From positions 496,001 through 560,000 of the forward strand of contig CALCUM010000002.1 in NCBI GenBank assembly GCA_937907245.1: a DNA stretch of 64,000 bases, in the 5' to 3' direction. The notes beneath the pieces were generated by a model. The model searched no databases. It was not told the origin of the DNA and saw nothing but the letters and a program-made list of their open reading frames with translations. The stretch's first letter is position 1. Every line of letters starts with the position of its first letter. The DNA is from an uncultured Rhodobiaceae bacterium. GTDB lineage: Bacteria > Pseudomonadota > Alphaproteobacteria > RS24. The position numbers were made by a program, and so were the translations under genes. Shown here piece after piece: positions 11,635-19,835 of this stretch.

Positions 11635-13143
11635 ATGACAACGCAATTTATGAACGACATTATTCTTATCCTGCCGGAGCTGGTGCTATTTCTTGGCGCC
11701 TTGGGTCTCTTGATGGTTGGCGCTTTTTCGGAAAAAGATGCCACCCGCACGGTAGACTATGGCGCCGTCGGGCTTTTGGCTTTAGCGGCGGTTTTGGCGG
11801 CCGGCTATTCGTCAGATGCGACCGCCTATGCGTTCAACAAATCCTTTGTCATGGATAGCTTTGCCTCGCTGATGAAAGTGCTGACCTTTGGCGCCACAGC
11901 CGTGGCCATAGTCATGTCGCAACGCTTCCTACGCCGCGAAAAGCTGGCGCGTTTTGAGTATTCCATTCTATTGGTTCTCTCGGCTACGGGCATGGGGCTG
12001 ATGATTTCAGCCAATGATTTAATCTCGCTCTATATGGGCATTGAGCTGCAAAGCTTGGCGCTTTACGTGGTGGCAGCCATCAATCGAGATAGCCTGCGCT
12101 CTACCGAAGCAGGGCTAAAATATTTCGTTCTCGGCGCCTTGTCGTCTGGCATGTTGCTGTACGGCGCGTCGCTGATTTACGGTTTCTCAGGCTCCACCAA
12201 TTTCAACGAGATTGCTTTGGCCTTCCAACCGGAAGACGGCATATTGCCTATGGCGCAAGTCATTGGTCTTGTGTTCCTGATGGCAGGTCTGGCGTTTAAA
12301 ATTTCTGCCGTGCCGTTCCATATGTGGACGCCAGATGTTTATGAAGGCGCGCCCACATCGGTGACGGCTTTCTTTGCGGCAGCCCCGAAACTGGCGGGCA
12401 TGGCAATTTTCCTTCGCGTGATGATGACCGGGTTTGGCGATGCCATGGTAGCTTGGCAGCAGATTATCATTCTTATCTCGGTGGCTAGTATGGCGCTGGG
12501 TGCTTTTGCCGCTATTGGTCAGCAAAACATCAAACGCCTGATGGCCTATTCGTCTATTGGACATATGGGCTTCGCGCTTGTGGGGTTCGCGGCGGTGTCG
12601 CCAGCCGGGGTTTCAAGTGTCATTCTTTACATGGCGCTTTACGCGGTCATGACGCTGGGCACATTTGCTTGCATTCTTTCGATGCGCCGTGACAGTGGGC
12701 CGGTAGAGAAAATAGAAGACTTGGCTGGCTTGAGCCAAACCCGTCCATTCATGGCGGGCTGTTTGGCAATTCTCATGTTCTCGCTGGCGGGCATTCCGCC
12801 GATGGCTGGCTTCTTTGGTAAGTTATTTGTCTTCCGCGCCGCCATGGATGCGGGGCTTTATAGTTTGTCTATTCTGGGTGTCTTGGCCAGCGTGGTGGGG
12901 GCGTATTACTATCTGCGCATCGTTAAAACCATGTATCTCGACCCGCCAACAGACGAAATAAATGTGCCAATGCCGCGCGAGCTATCCATATTGGCTGGCG
13001 TGATGACGGCGTTCACCCTTTTGTTTTTCGTCTATCCAGCGCCTTTAATTGAGCTGGCGAATATGGCTGGGGCGGCGCTTACACAGGGCGCCGATTTAGG
13101 CCAAGCTGGTGTAGATGCCGCGAAAAGCATTTCGACCCGGTGA
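11635..13143 (+). CDS. nuoN: NADH-quinone oxidoreductase subunit N
   Basis: ND2-type antiporter-like proton-pumping subunit, 502 residues, the last gene of the complex I cluster. The typical segment YMGIELQSLALYVVAAINR and the channel segment VPFHMWTPDVYEGAPTSV are present. The stop TGA overlaps the birA GTG start by four bases (GTGA), so birA is translated as part of the same transcript. Confidence 0.98.
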   Translation: MTTQFMNDIILILPELVLFLGALGLLMVGAFSEKDATRTVDYGAVGLLALAAVLAAGYSSDATAYAFNKSFVMDSFASLMKVLTFGATAVAIVMSQRFLRREKLARFEYSILLVLSATGMGLMISANDLISLYMGIELQSLALYVVAAINRDSLRSTEAGLKYFVLGALSSGMLLYGASLIYGFSGSTNFNEIALAFQPEDGILPMAQVIGLVFLMAGLAFKISAVPFHMWTPDVYEGAPTSVTAFFAAAPKLAGMAIFLRVMMTGFGDAMVAWQQIIILISVASMALGAFAAIGQQNIKRLMAYSSIGHMGFALVGFAAVSPAGVSSVILYMALYAVMTLGTFACILSMRRDSGPVEKIEDLAGLSQTRPFMAGCLAILMFSLAGIPPMAGFFGKLFVFRAAMDAGLYSLSILGVLASVVGAYYYLRIVKTMYLDPPTDEINVPMPRELSILAGVMTAFTLLFFVYPAPLIELANMAGAALTQGADLGQAGVDAAKSISTR

Positions 13144-13904
13144 TAAGCCTTCCAGACGGATATCACTTGCTTCACCTGTCTCAGGTGGATAGCACCAATG
13201 AAGAAGCGCGGCGCATGGCGACGGAAAATAGCCTTCGGCCCACTTGGATTGTCGCCGATGTGCAAACCGCAGGGCGGGGTCGGCGTGGCCGCGTTTGGGA
13301 TAGCCCATCTGGCAATCTGATGACCACGCTATATATGCCCGAAGCCCCGGAGCCGAAACTGGCGGGCCAATTGGCCTTCGTGGCAGGCTTGGCACTGGAA
13401 TCGACCGTGCGCCATTTCATCGGCCCAAGCTCGCCAGAGCGGGCGGAAGTGAGCTTGAAGTGGCCCAATGATGTGCTTATTGATGGCAAAAAAGCGTCTG
13501 GCATTTTATTGGAAAGCACGCAGCAAGATAAACAACGCCGCTGGCTGGCCATCGGGCTGGGGCTTAACTTGGCCTCGCACCCAGACGATACGCCTTATCC
13601 AGCAACAAATATTTCGACCTATACAAGCAAAGCCCCCAGCAATCTTGAGGCTTTGGAGGTTTTGGCAGCCGCTTTTGAACGGATTTATCAGCAATGGAAA
13701 ATGGGTGGCTTTGCTCCGGTTTTGCAAAGCTGGCGCGGCGTGGCCCATGGTATAGGCGGGCCGCTGGTGGCGCGACTGGAAAACCAAGAGATTAAGGGTA
13801 TCTTTAAAGATATCGACGAGAAGGGCGCGCTGCTGCTGCAAGATGAAGCGGGCGAGACGCATGTAATAGATGCAGGGGACGTTTTCTTCCCTGAGAATGG
13901 ATAA
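13140..13904 (+). CDS. birA: Biotin--[acetyl-CoA-carboxylase] ligase
   Basis: Attaches biotin to the carboxyl carrier protein of biotin-dependent carboxylases, in the cytoplasm. The 254-residue protein starts with a GTG that overlaps the nuoN stop. It has the biotinyl-AMP loop GRGRRGRVW near residue 44 and KWPNDVLIDGKKASGILLES near residue 107. There is no N-terminal helix-turn-helix, so it is a monofunctional ligase and not the E. coli-type repressor. Its place right after nuoN is conserved in alphaproteobacteria. Confidence 0.93.
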   Translation: MISLPDGYHLLHLSQVDSTNEEARRMATENSLRPTWIVADVQTAGRGRRGRVWDSPSGNLMTTLYMPEAPEPKLAGQLAFVAGLALESTVRHFIGPSSPERAEVSLKWPNDVLIDGKKASGILLESTQQDKQRRWLAIGLGLNLASHPDDTPYPATNISTYTSKAPSNLEALEVLAAAFERIYQQWKMGGFAPVLQSWRGVAHGIGGPLVARLENQEIKGIFKDIDEKGALLLQDEAGETHVIDAGDVFFPENG

Positions 13905-13905
13905 A

Positions 13906-15564
13906 ATGGCTGAGCAGAACAGCGAACTTGTATTTTTACCCCTAGGGGGAACTGGCGAGATTGGCATGAATTGCAATCTCTATGGCTATGGGCCGCGCGG
14001 TGACCGCGATTGGCTGATGGTCGACCTTGGCGTCACTTTTGGCGGCGCCTATGAGCCGGGCGTAGACCTCATCACGGCCGACATAGAGTTTATCGAGCAA
14101 CGCAAAGATCGCCTTCTTGGTATCTTGCTGACGCATGGCCATGAAGACCATATTGGCGCCGTGGCGCATCTTTGGCACCGTTTGAAGTGTCCACTTTATG
14201 CGACGCCTTTCACCGCTGAATTGGTTAAAGGCAAATTGGCTGAGCGTGGCATCCTCGATGAGGTTGAGCTGAACATTATTGATACGGATGCGCATCTGGA
14301 ATTGGGGCCTTTCTCGCTCGATTATATTTGTCTGACCCATTCGATTGCCGAGCCGAGCGCCATTGCGATTGAAGTGGGTGGCTATCGGGCTTTGCATACG
14401 GGCGACTGGAAAATTGACCCCGATCCCGTTATCGGTCGGCTGACCGAAGTGGATCGCCTGAAGGCGCTTGGCGACAAAGGCATTGATGCGATTATTTGCG
14501 ACAGCACCAATGTGCTGTCGCCTGGGCGTTCGGGCTCGGAAGCTGATGTGGCGAAGAACCTGCTGGAGGCCGTGGCAGATAGCCCCGGTCGCGTAGTGAT
14601 TACAACTTTTGCTTCCAATGTTGCGCGGATGACAAGTATCGCCGAAGTAGCCGTAAAGTCGGGTCGGCATTTATGTCTGGCAGGCCGCGGTATGCATAAG
14701 ATTTATCAAGCGGCGCGCAAAACCGGATATATGACGCAGTTTCCAGAGCTTATCGAAGATAAAGATGCGGGCTATTTGCCGCCCGATAAGTTGTTGCTGT
14801 GCTGCACGGGCAGCCAAGGCGAGGCCAATGCGGCGCTTGGGCGGATGGCCAATGGGCATCATCCCCACCTCACGCTTGAGGCAGGGGATCGGGTAATTTT
14901 CTCATCGAAAATGATACCGGGAAATGAGAAAGAAATTCTCTCGCTGCAAAATAAATTGGCGCAATTGGATGTGGAAATAATCACTCCCAATGGCTCGGAT
15001 ATTCATGTGTCGGGTCATCCGTGCCGCGACGAGCTGGCCGATATGTATAGCTGGGCGCGCCCGCGGGCGGCCTTACCTGTGCATGGCGAACACCGCCATC
15101 TCATTGCTCATGCTGCGCTTGCCAAAGAGTTGGGCGTGCCAGAGCCTTTGCGCATTCACAATGGCGATTTAGTTCGTATCGCGCCGGGCCCCACTGAGGT
15201 GATTAATGTGGTGCCAACGGGTCGGCTATATTTGGATGGTTCGGTAATAACCAGCGGCAAACATTTGGCTACTCGCGATCGGCGTAAACTGTCGGAGACG
15301 GGCGTTGTGTTCGTGGCGGTGCCGATTGACCAAGCCAATCGTTTGGCAGGCCGCTTTGAGGTTTCGACCGCTGGCTTGCCAGAAGATGATGGTATGGTGA
15401 AGCTGGTCGACTGGGCTCTCGATGCTGTGGAGCGGGCCATCCCGTCTAGCGGCAAGCTAACACCAGAGCGGGCCGAGAATGAAATTCGTATCGGGGTGCG
15501 CCGCGAGATGGCGCGTCGCTGGGGCAAAAAGCCGATGGTGCTGGTTAGCTTTATTGAGGTCTAG
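13906..15564 (+). CDS. rnj: Ribonuclease J
   Basis: Metallo-beta-lactamase/beta-CASP nuclease with 5' exonuclease and endonuclease activity on RNA; it processes rRNA and mRNA ends. The zinc motif THGHEDHIGAV is near residues 74-84. Further metal ligands are in LTHSIAEPS and HTGDWKID, and VSGHPCRDEL belongs to the beta-CASP region. From the ATG at 13906 it has 552 residues. An ATG at 13897 (MDKM) is an equally plausible start. It follows birA directly; the pantothenate kinase gene coaX, often found between them, is missing. Confidence 0.94.
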   Translation: MAEQNSELVFLPLGGTGEIGMNCNLYGYGPRGDRDWLMVDLGVTFGGAYEPGVDLITADIEFIEQRKDRLLGILLTHGHEDHIGAVAHLWHRLKCPLYATPFTAELVKGKLAERGILDEVELNIIDTDAHLELGPFSLDYICLTHSIAEPSAIAIEVGGYRALHTGDWKIDPDPVIGRLTEVDRLKALGDKGIDAIICDSTNVLSPGRSGSEADVAKNLLEAVADSPGRVVITTFASNVARMTSIAEVAVKSGRHLCLAGRGMHKIYQAARKTGYMTQFPELIEDKDAGYLPPDKLLLCCTGSQGEANAALGRMANGHHPHLTLEAGDRVIFSSKMIPGNEKEILSLQNKLAQLDVEIITPNGSDIHVSGHPCRDELADMYSWARPRAALPVHGEHRHLIAHAALAKELGVPEPLRIHNGDLVRIAPGPTEVINVVPTGRLYLDGSVITSGKHLATRDRRKLSETGVVFVAVPIDQANRLAGRFEVSTAGLPEDDGMVKLVDWALDAVERAIPSSGKLTPERAENEIRIGVRREMARRWGKKPMVLVSFIEV

Positions 15565-15575
15565 GGAGGCACGAA

Positions 15576-15860
15576 ATGATTGAAGTTGGTTTTATTTTTG
15601 GAACGGCGATTTATGGCATCGTTTGGTTTTTGACGCTGTTTATGGTTTTGCCATTTGGTGTGGTGTCGCAATCGGAATCGGGAGAAGTCGTGCCAGGCTC
15701 CGACGGAGGCGCACCTTCGCAGCCGCGCATTGGGCGCAAACTTTTAATCACGACTTTGGTGTCCGCAGTTCTTTACGCTGGTATTTATTGGCTGCTGACG
15801 AGTGGCGCTTTGGCCAATGCGGATATTCCATTCTTGCCAGACTTTCGGGGCTCGAAGTAG
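15576..15860 (+). CDS. DUF1467 family membrane protein
   Basis: Small inner-membrane protein of 94 residues and unknown function, conserved next to rnj and proS in alphaproteobacteria. Two transmembrane segments are visible at about residues 3-25 and 53-76, separated by a polar loop that begins with the family signature LPFGVVSQSE. A GGAGG ribosome site lies a few bases before the ATG. The stop codon is the first unit of a short tandem repeat that runs into the 3' region. Confidence 0.88.
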   Translation: MIEVGFIFGTAIYGIVWFLTLFMVLPFGVVSQSESGEVVPGSDGGAPSQPRIGRKLLITTLVSAVLYAGIYWLLTSGALANADIPFLPDFRGSK

Positions 15861-15903
15861 CGCGGCACGAAATAGCGCGGCAAAAATAGCGCGGCAAAAA
15901 TAG
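15858..15903. repeat. Short tandem repeat at the DUF1467 stop codon
   Basis: Three consecutive copies of a 14-15 base unit (TAGCGCGGCAAAAA and one variant with CACGAAA) start exactly at the TAG stop and end with a further TAG. The first unit has 15 bases and the other two 14, so all three TAG triplets are direct repeats of the stop region. Probably a small slippage expansion in non-coding sequence; no function can be read from it. Confidence 0.8.
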
Positions 15904-15913
15904 AGAGAGACAT

Positions 15914-15952
15914 AAAAAAGCGGGATCTTCGATTTGCATCGACGACCCCGCT
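15914..15952 (-). terminator. Rho-independent terminator (minus strand)
   Basis: AGCGGG (15919-15924) pairs with CCCGCT (15947-15952), and TCGAT (15929-15933) pairs with ATCGA (15938-15942) around a 4-base loop, with two more pairs between. On the minus strand the hairpin is followed by six Ts. On the plus strand no T run follows, so it works only leftwards. No minus-strand protein gene is nearby to be terminated. Confidence 0.75.
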
Positions 15953-16019
15953 GTCTATGTGCTTCGAGCAAGCTCGAAAGGTTCCTCCCAAAACCCGAGG
16001 GCGCGAGGCCCTCATCCAC
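15914..16019 (-). ncRNA. Candidate minus-strand small RNA, about 106 nt
   Basis: The intergenic region between two plus-strand genes carries a complete minus-strand transcription unit without an open frame. Reading the minus strand: a candidate promoter (16026-16054), a hairpin GAGGGC/GCCCTC with a 5-base loop (15997-16013), a single-stranded GGGUUUUGGGAGGAACC segment, a TTCGAG/CTCGAA hairpin (15963-15978) and a long terminator hairpin ending in six Us (15914-15952). It does not contain the conserved SRP RNA apical-loop sequence. I do not recognise the family. The GGGAGGAA stretch looks like a Shine-Dalgarno sequence, but no start codon follows at a suitable distance. Confidence 0.55.
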
Positions 16020-16025
16020 CTAAAA

Positions 16026-16054
16026 AAATTAACTTTATTCCTACATTCTGTCAT
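16026..16054 (-). promoter_or_regulatory. Candidate promoter of the minus-strand small RNA
   Basis: On the minus strand a -35-like ATGACA (16049-16054) is separated by 17 bases from a weak -10-like TAATTT (16026-16031). The start would fall near 16019, just before the first hairpin. The -10 matches the consensus at only three of six positions, so the call rests mainly on its spacing and position. Confidence 0.35.
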
Positions 16055-16101
16055 CATTTATTTACGGTTTCGGCGATTTTCTTTTGCCGCTCCCGTGACA
16101 T

Positions 16102-16130
16102 TTGCTTGCGCCAGAAACCCGTCATGTTAT
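16102..16130 (+). promoter_or_regulatory. Possible proS promoter
   Basis: TTGCTT (16102-16107), a 17-base spacer and TGTTAT (16125-16130) lie about 40 bases upstream of the proS start. The match is weak but it is the best sigma-70-like pair in this gap. Confidence 0.25.
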
Positions 16131-16168
16131 GACTTAATTTAAGTTTAGCAGGTAAGGAACCCCGCATC

Positions 16169-17521
16169 ATGTCGCCCATTAGCCAGTCCCATCGGATGTC
16201 GAATTATTTTCTGCCAACCCTCAAAGAGACCCCTTCTGAAGCCCAAATTGTATCGCATCGATTGATGTTGCGCGCGGGCATGGTGCGCCAAAGTGCGGCC
16301 GGTATATACAGCTGGCTGCCGCTGGGCTTGCGGGCTTTGCGCAAAATCGAAGCTATCGTGCGTGACGAGCAGGCCAAGGCGGGCGCTATTGAGATGTTGA
16401 TGCCGACTTTGCAATCCGCCGATATCTGGCGCGAGTCGGGACGCTATGAAGATTATGGCAAAGAAATGCTGCGCATCACCGACCGTCATGGACGCGATTT
16501 GCTTTACGGGCCGACCAATGAAGAATTAATCACGCAGATTTTTCGCGACAATGTAGTGAGCTATAAAGACCTGCCGAAAAACCTCTATCACATTCAATGG
16601 AAATTCCGCGACGAGATACGCCCGCGTTTCGGTGTTATGCGCGGCCGCGAATTTTTGATGAAAGACGGTTATAGTTTTGATGTCGACGAGGCTTCGGCTC
16701 GCGTGTCTTACTATAAAATGTTCATCGCTTATTTGCGCAGCTTCCGCCGTATGGGCCTCAAGGCCATGCCGGTGGCGGCCGACACGGGCCCCATTGGTGG
16801 CGAGTTGAGCCATGAATTCATCATTTTGGCCGATACGGGCGAGTCGGAGGTTTTCTGCCATAGCGATATCCTAAACTTACCTGTGCCCGAGGCCGATTAC
16901 GACGGCGACTTGGGCCCCACCATCGAGAGCTTCACGCAATATTATGCGCGCTCCGATGAAATGCACGATGCCGACATGTTTGCCCAGCAAGTGCCGGCCG
17001 AGAAACAGCTCACCGCGCGCGGCATCGAGGTAGGGCATATTTTTTACTTTGGGCAAAAATATTCCACCGCCATGAATGCCCAAGTGGCTGGGCCTGATGG
17101 CAAAGACACGCCTGTGCATGGCGGCTCCTACGGCATTGGCGTATCGCGACTGGTTGGCGGTATTATTGAGGCCAGTCACGATGAGGACGGTATCATTTGG
17201 CCTTGGGCCGTGGCGCCGTTTCATGTGGGACTGATTAACCTGAAGCCGGGCCATGAAGGCTGCGACGCCCTCTGCGAGAGCCTGTTCGAAACGCTGTCAC
17301 AAAACGGCCTTGATGTTCTCTATGATGATAGAGACGATCGGGCAGGGGCGAAGTTCTCGACGATGGATTTAATCGGATTGCCTTGGCAGGCCGTGATAGG
17401 CCCACGCGGGGCCGAGGGTGGCGAAGTGGAAATCAAGAACCGAGCCACCGGAGAGAAACACGTTTTGGTACTGGATGCCGCGATTGCTTTATTGTCGTCG
17501 TCGCCGGATAGCGCCAAGTAG
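16169..17521 (+). CDS. proS: Prolyl-tRNA synthetase
   Basis: Charges tRNA-Pro with proline (class II aminoacyl-tRNA synthetase). The 450-residue length is the short alphaproteobacterial form that lacks the bacterial editing insertion between motifs 2 and 3. Motifs include [23 protein letters not shown] and the motif 3 region [16 protein letters not shown]. An AAGGAA site nine bases before the ATG supports this start. A second in-frame ATG at 16196 ([11 protein letters not shown]) is closer to the family N-terminus but has no ribosome site. Confidence 0.95.
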   Translation: MSPISQSHRMSNYFLPTLKETPSEAQIVSHRLMLRAGMVRQSAAGIYSWLPLGLRALRKIEAIVRDEQAKAGAIEMLMPTLQSADIWRESGRYEDYGKEMLRITDRHGRDLLYGPTNEELITQIFRDNVVSYKDLPKNLYHIQWKFRDEIRPRFGVMRGREFLMKDGYSFDVDEASARVSYYKMFIAYLRSFRRMGLKAMPVAADTGPIGGELSHEFIILADTGESEVFCHSDILNLPVPEADYDGDLGPTIESFTQYYARSDEMHDADMFAQQVPAEKQLTARGIEVGHIFYFGQKYSTAMNAQVAGPDGKDTPVHGGSYGIGVSRLVGGIIEASHDEDGIIWPWAVAPFHVGLINLKPGHEGCDALCESLFETLSQNGLDVLYDDRDDRAGAKFSTMDLIGLPWQAVIGPRGAEGGEVEIKNRATGEKHVLVLDAAIALLSSSPDSAK

Positions 17522-17548
17522 AACGAAAATGGGAAGTAGGATGTCGGC

Positions 17549-18802
17549 ATGACGCGAGCTTTTGGCGCTTTAGAATGGCAAATTGCCGGCCGCTACCTGC
17601 GCTCGCGCCGACGCGAGAGCTTTATCTCGGTCATCGCTGGCATTTCCTTTTTGGGCATCATGCTGGGCGTCGCGACTTTGATTGTCGTCATGGCGGTGAT
17701 GACGGGTTTTCGCGCTGATTTGCTAGATCGTATTCTGGGCGTGAACGGTCATGCCACCGTTCGAGCCTTTCAAACAGAATTCATTGACCGAGACGCTTTG
17801 GTGAAAAAACTCGAAGTCGCCGATGGGGTGGTGTTCGCCACGCCCTTGGTTGATGGCCAAGCCATGTTGTCGTCTGGCTCAGCTGTGCGTGGGGTTTTGG
17901 TGCGCGGGCTGCCGCTGGAGAAGCTGAAACAATTACCGAGCTTACAGGGCAATATTGTTGACGGGTCTTTGGATGATTTGGCTGGCGCGAATACCATTGC
18001 CATGGGCGTTCGATTGGCCGAGCGACATGGCTTTAAAATTGGAGACCGCGTGTCGCTTATCTCGCCGCGCGGCACCCTTACGCCCTTTGGAACCGCACCT
18101 CGGTTGAAGCAATTTAAATTGGCGGCGATTTTCCGTATCGGCCTATCCGAATATGATTTGAATTTTACCTTCATGCGCATTGGCCCGGCCGCCGATTTTT
18201 TTGGCCTCAGCGAAAACCAAGGCGCCATAGATTTGGTGTTGGATGACCCGGACTCGATTGACCAACGCGCGCCCGAGCTGCGTGCCTTGGCAGGCGAGGG
18301 GCATTATCTGGTCGATTGGAAGCAAAGCAATAGCACCTTGGCTGGCGCGTTAGAGGTTGAGCGCAATGTCATGTTCATGATTTTGACGATGATTTTGCTG
18401 GTGGCAGCGCTAAATATAATTTCGGGTCTGGTGATGTTGGTGCGCGATAAGGGCCGAGATATCGCTGTTATGCGCTCGATGGGCGCGTCGCGCGGGCTCA
18501 TCTTGCGGGTGTTTTTCATTACCGGAGCGAGTATTGGCGTTTTGGGCACGATTGCTGGCGTTGGGCTGGGCACTTTGTTTTGCGCCTATATCGAAGAAAT
18601 TCGCCAATTCCTGATTTGGTCGACGGGGGCAAATTTGTTTCCTGCCGAAGTATATTTCTTGGAACGCATGCCGGCCCTTATTTTGCCCAGTGATTTGCTG
18701 CAAGTCACCGGTATGGCGCTAACCCTGTCCTTCTTGTCGACGCTCTATCCCGCTTGGCGCGCGGCCTCTATGGAACCTGTGGAGGCGTTACGCAATGAGT
18801 AG
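17549..18802 (+). CDS. lolC: Lipoprotein-releasing ABC transporter permease (LolC/LolE family)
   Basis: Inner-membrane permease that extracts outer-membrane lipoproteins and passes them to LolA. The 417-residue protein has the usual plan: one helix near residues 25-50, a large periplasmic domain, then three helices at about 275-300, 320-345 and 380-405. Only one permease gene is present next to lolD, so the transporter may be a homodimer of a LolC/E hybrid (LolF-like) or pair with a gene elsewhere. It overlaps lolD by eight bases. Confidence 0.92.
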   Translation: MTRAFGALEWQIAGRYLRSRRRESFISVIAGISFLGIMLGVATLIVVMAVMTGFRADLLDRILGVNGHATVRAFQTEFIDRDALVKKLEVADGVVFATPLVDGQAMLSSGSAVRGVLVRGLPLEKLKQLPSLQGNIVDGSLDDLAGANTIAMGVRLAERHGFKIGDRVSLISPRGTLTPFGTAPRLKQFKLAAIFRIGLSEYDLNFTFMRIGPAADFFGLSENQGAIDLVLDDPDSIDQRAPELRALAGEGHYLVDWKQSNSTLAGALEVERNVMFMILTMILLVAALNIISGLVMLVRDKGRDIAVMRSMGASRGLILRVFFITGASIGVLGTIAGVGLGTLFCAYIEEIRQFLIWSTGANLFPAEVYFLERMPALILPSDLLQVTGMALTLSFLSTLYPAWRAASMEPVEALRNE

Positions 18803-19472
18803 TCATTTTGCCTTATCCGATATTCATCAGCGTTTCGTGCAAGGCGAGCGAGCTTTGCATGTGCTGCAAGGTGCCTCGCTAGAGATTGCGCAAGGCGAAG
18901 TGGTGGCACTAGTTGGCCCAAGCGGCTCGGGTAAGTCGAGCCTTTTACATATTGCGGGTCTGATGGAAAAGCCAGAGCAGGGCAGTATTACCCTGAAAGG
19001 GCAAGTGGTCACCGATGCCGAGGATAAGGCGCGCACGGAGCTGCGCCGCGCCCATATCGGCTTTGTTTATCAGTTCCACAATTTATTGCCCGAGTTCACG
19101 GCGCTAGAAAATGTCGCCATGCCGGCCCGGCTGGCAGGCGATACGAAATCACAAGCTTTGGCCAAAGCGGCGGCTTTGATTGAGAAACTGGGCTTGGCCG
19201 ATCGGGCGAGCCATTTGCCATCGCAACTTTCGGGCGGCGAACAACAGCGGGTCGCGATTGCGCGCGCGCTTACCAATACGCCCGCATTGGTCTTGGCCGA
19301 TGAGCCGACGGGCAGTCTCGATGGCGCGGCGGGTGACAAAGTCGCGGATTTATTACTCAGTGAAGCCCGCGCGCAAGGCAGCTCGGTTTTGCTGGCGACC
19401 CATGATATGGACTTGGCCGCCAGGGCCGACCGGATTGTGCGTTTGCGCGATGGACTTATTATTACCGTCTAG
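18795..19472 (+). CDS. lolD: Lipoprotein-releasing ABC transporter ATP-binding protein
   Basis: ATPase that powers lipoprotein release with the LolC/E permease. All ABC motifs are visible: Walker A GPSGSGKSS near residue 41, the signature LSGGEQQRVAIARAL near residue 145, Walker B LVLADEPTGSLD near residue 165 and the switch histidine in LLATHDMDLA. The 225-residue length is standard. The start lies inside the end of lolC, showing coupling. Confidence 0.96.
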   Translation: MSSHFALSDIHQRFVQGERALHVLQGASLEIAQGEVVALVGPSGSGKSSLLHIAGLMEKPEQGSITLKGQVVTDAEDKARTELRRAHIGFVYQFHNLLPEFTALENVAMPARLAGDTKSQALAKAAALIEKLGLADRASHLPSQLSGGEQQRVAIARALTNTPALVLADEPTGSLDGAAGDKVADLLLSEARAQGSSVLLATHDMDLAARADRIVRLRDGLIITV

Positions 19473-19544
19473 GTCATTACCCTTTCGTCATCATTTTTCA
19501 AAAAGCCCAGAAAACTAGGCGAGAATGCCCTTTATTCATGGGGG

Positions 19545-19576
19545 TTGACAAAAGAACAAAAAGTGAACATTATAGT
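19545..19576 (+). promoter_or_regulatory. Strong promoter for the sidA-like gene
   Basis: A perfect -35 TTGACA (19545-19550) is followed by TATAGT (19571-19576, 20-base spacer) or the overlapping CATTAT (19569-19574, 18-base spacer). It reads towards the 34-residue gene at 19593. A LexA box occupies the spacer, so repressor binding would exclude RNA polymerase. Confidence 0.65.
19554..19568. promoter_or_regulatory. LexA box (GAAC-N7-GAAC)
   Basis: GAAC at 19554-19557 and GAAC at 19565-19568 are separated by exactly seven bases. This is the reverse complement of GTTC-N7-GTTC, the established alphaproteobacterial LexA site. It lies between the -35 and -10 elements of the promoter, where a repressor would act. 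A lexA gene is present in the same window (42616-43278). Confidence 0.8.
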
Positions 19577-19592
19577 TTCAAAGAGGAGACAA

Positions 19593-19697
19593 ATGATGAC
19601 TAATTTAATTGAAGACTTTCTAACCGTTTGCACTTTGCTGGCTATGGGCACAGCGATTGTTATGTGGGGATCTATCGGCCAAGCCTTAGCTGGTTAA
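19593..19697 (+). CDS. SidA-like SOS-induced small membrane peptide, 34 aa
   Basis: The frame encodes 34 residues beginning MMTNLIEDF, with one hydrophobic helix (about residues 9-25, LTVCTLLAMGTAIVMWG) and an IGQALAG end. A GAGGAG ribosome site sits at normal spacing before an ATGATG pair, and a LexA box lies inside the upstream promoter. In Caulobacter crescentus the SOS-induced division inhibitor SidA is a 29-residue inner-membrane peptide that acts on FtsW/FtsN, and as I recall its gene also lies by dnaE. Orthology is inferred from size, membrane helix, LexA control and place; such short sequences cannot be aligned with confidence. Confidence 0.7.
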   Translation: MMTNLIEDFLTVCTLLAMGTAIVMWGSIGQALAG

Positions 19698-19835
19698 TAA
19701 TTATCCCCTTTAATTTACGAAAAGCGCGCGCTCCTTTGCTGACAGCGGCGACGCTTTCGCTAAACTAATAAACGTTCGAGTGATTCCGCCGACGGCGCGG
19801 GTGTCATAATTTGGCGTATATTTGTGTAGGCGTAG

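Noticed and set aside
15919-16019. SRP (4.5S) RNA in the DUF1467-proS gap
   Set aside because: The conserved apical-loop sequence of SRP RNA is not present on either strand.
16134-16148. CtrA-like site TTAA-N7-TTAG upstream of proS
   Set aside because: One mismatch to the consensus in an AT-rich stretch, and no reason for cell-cycle control of proS; chance occurrence is likely.
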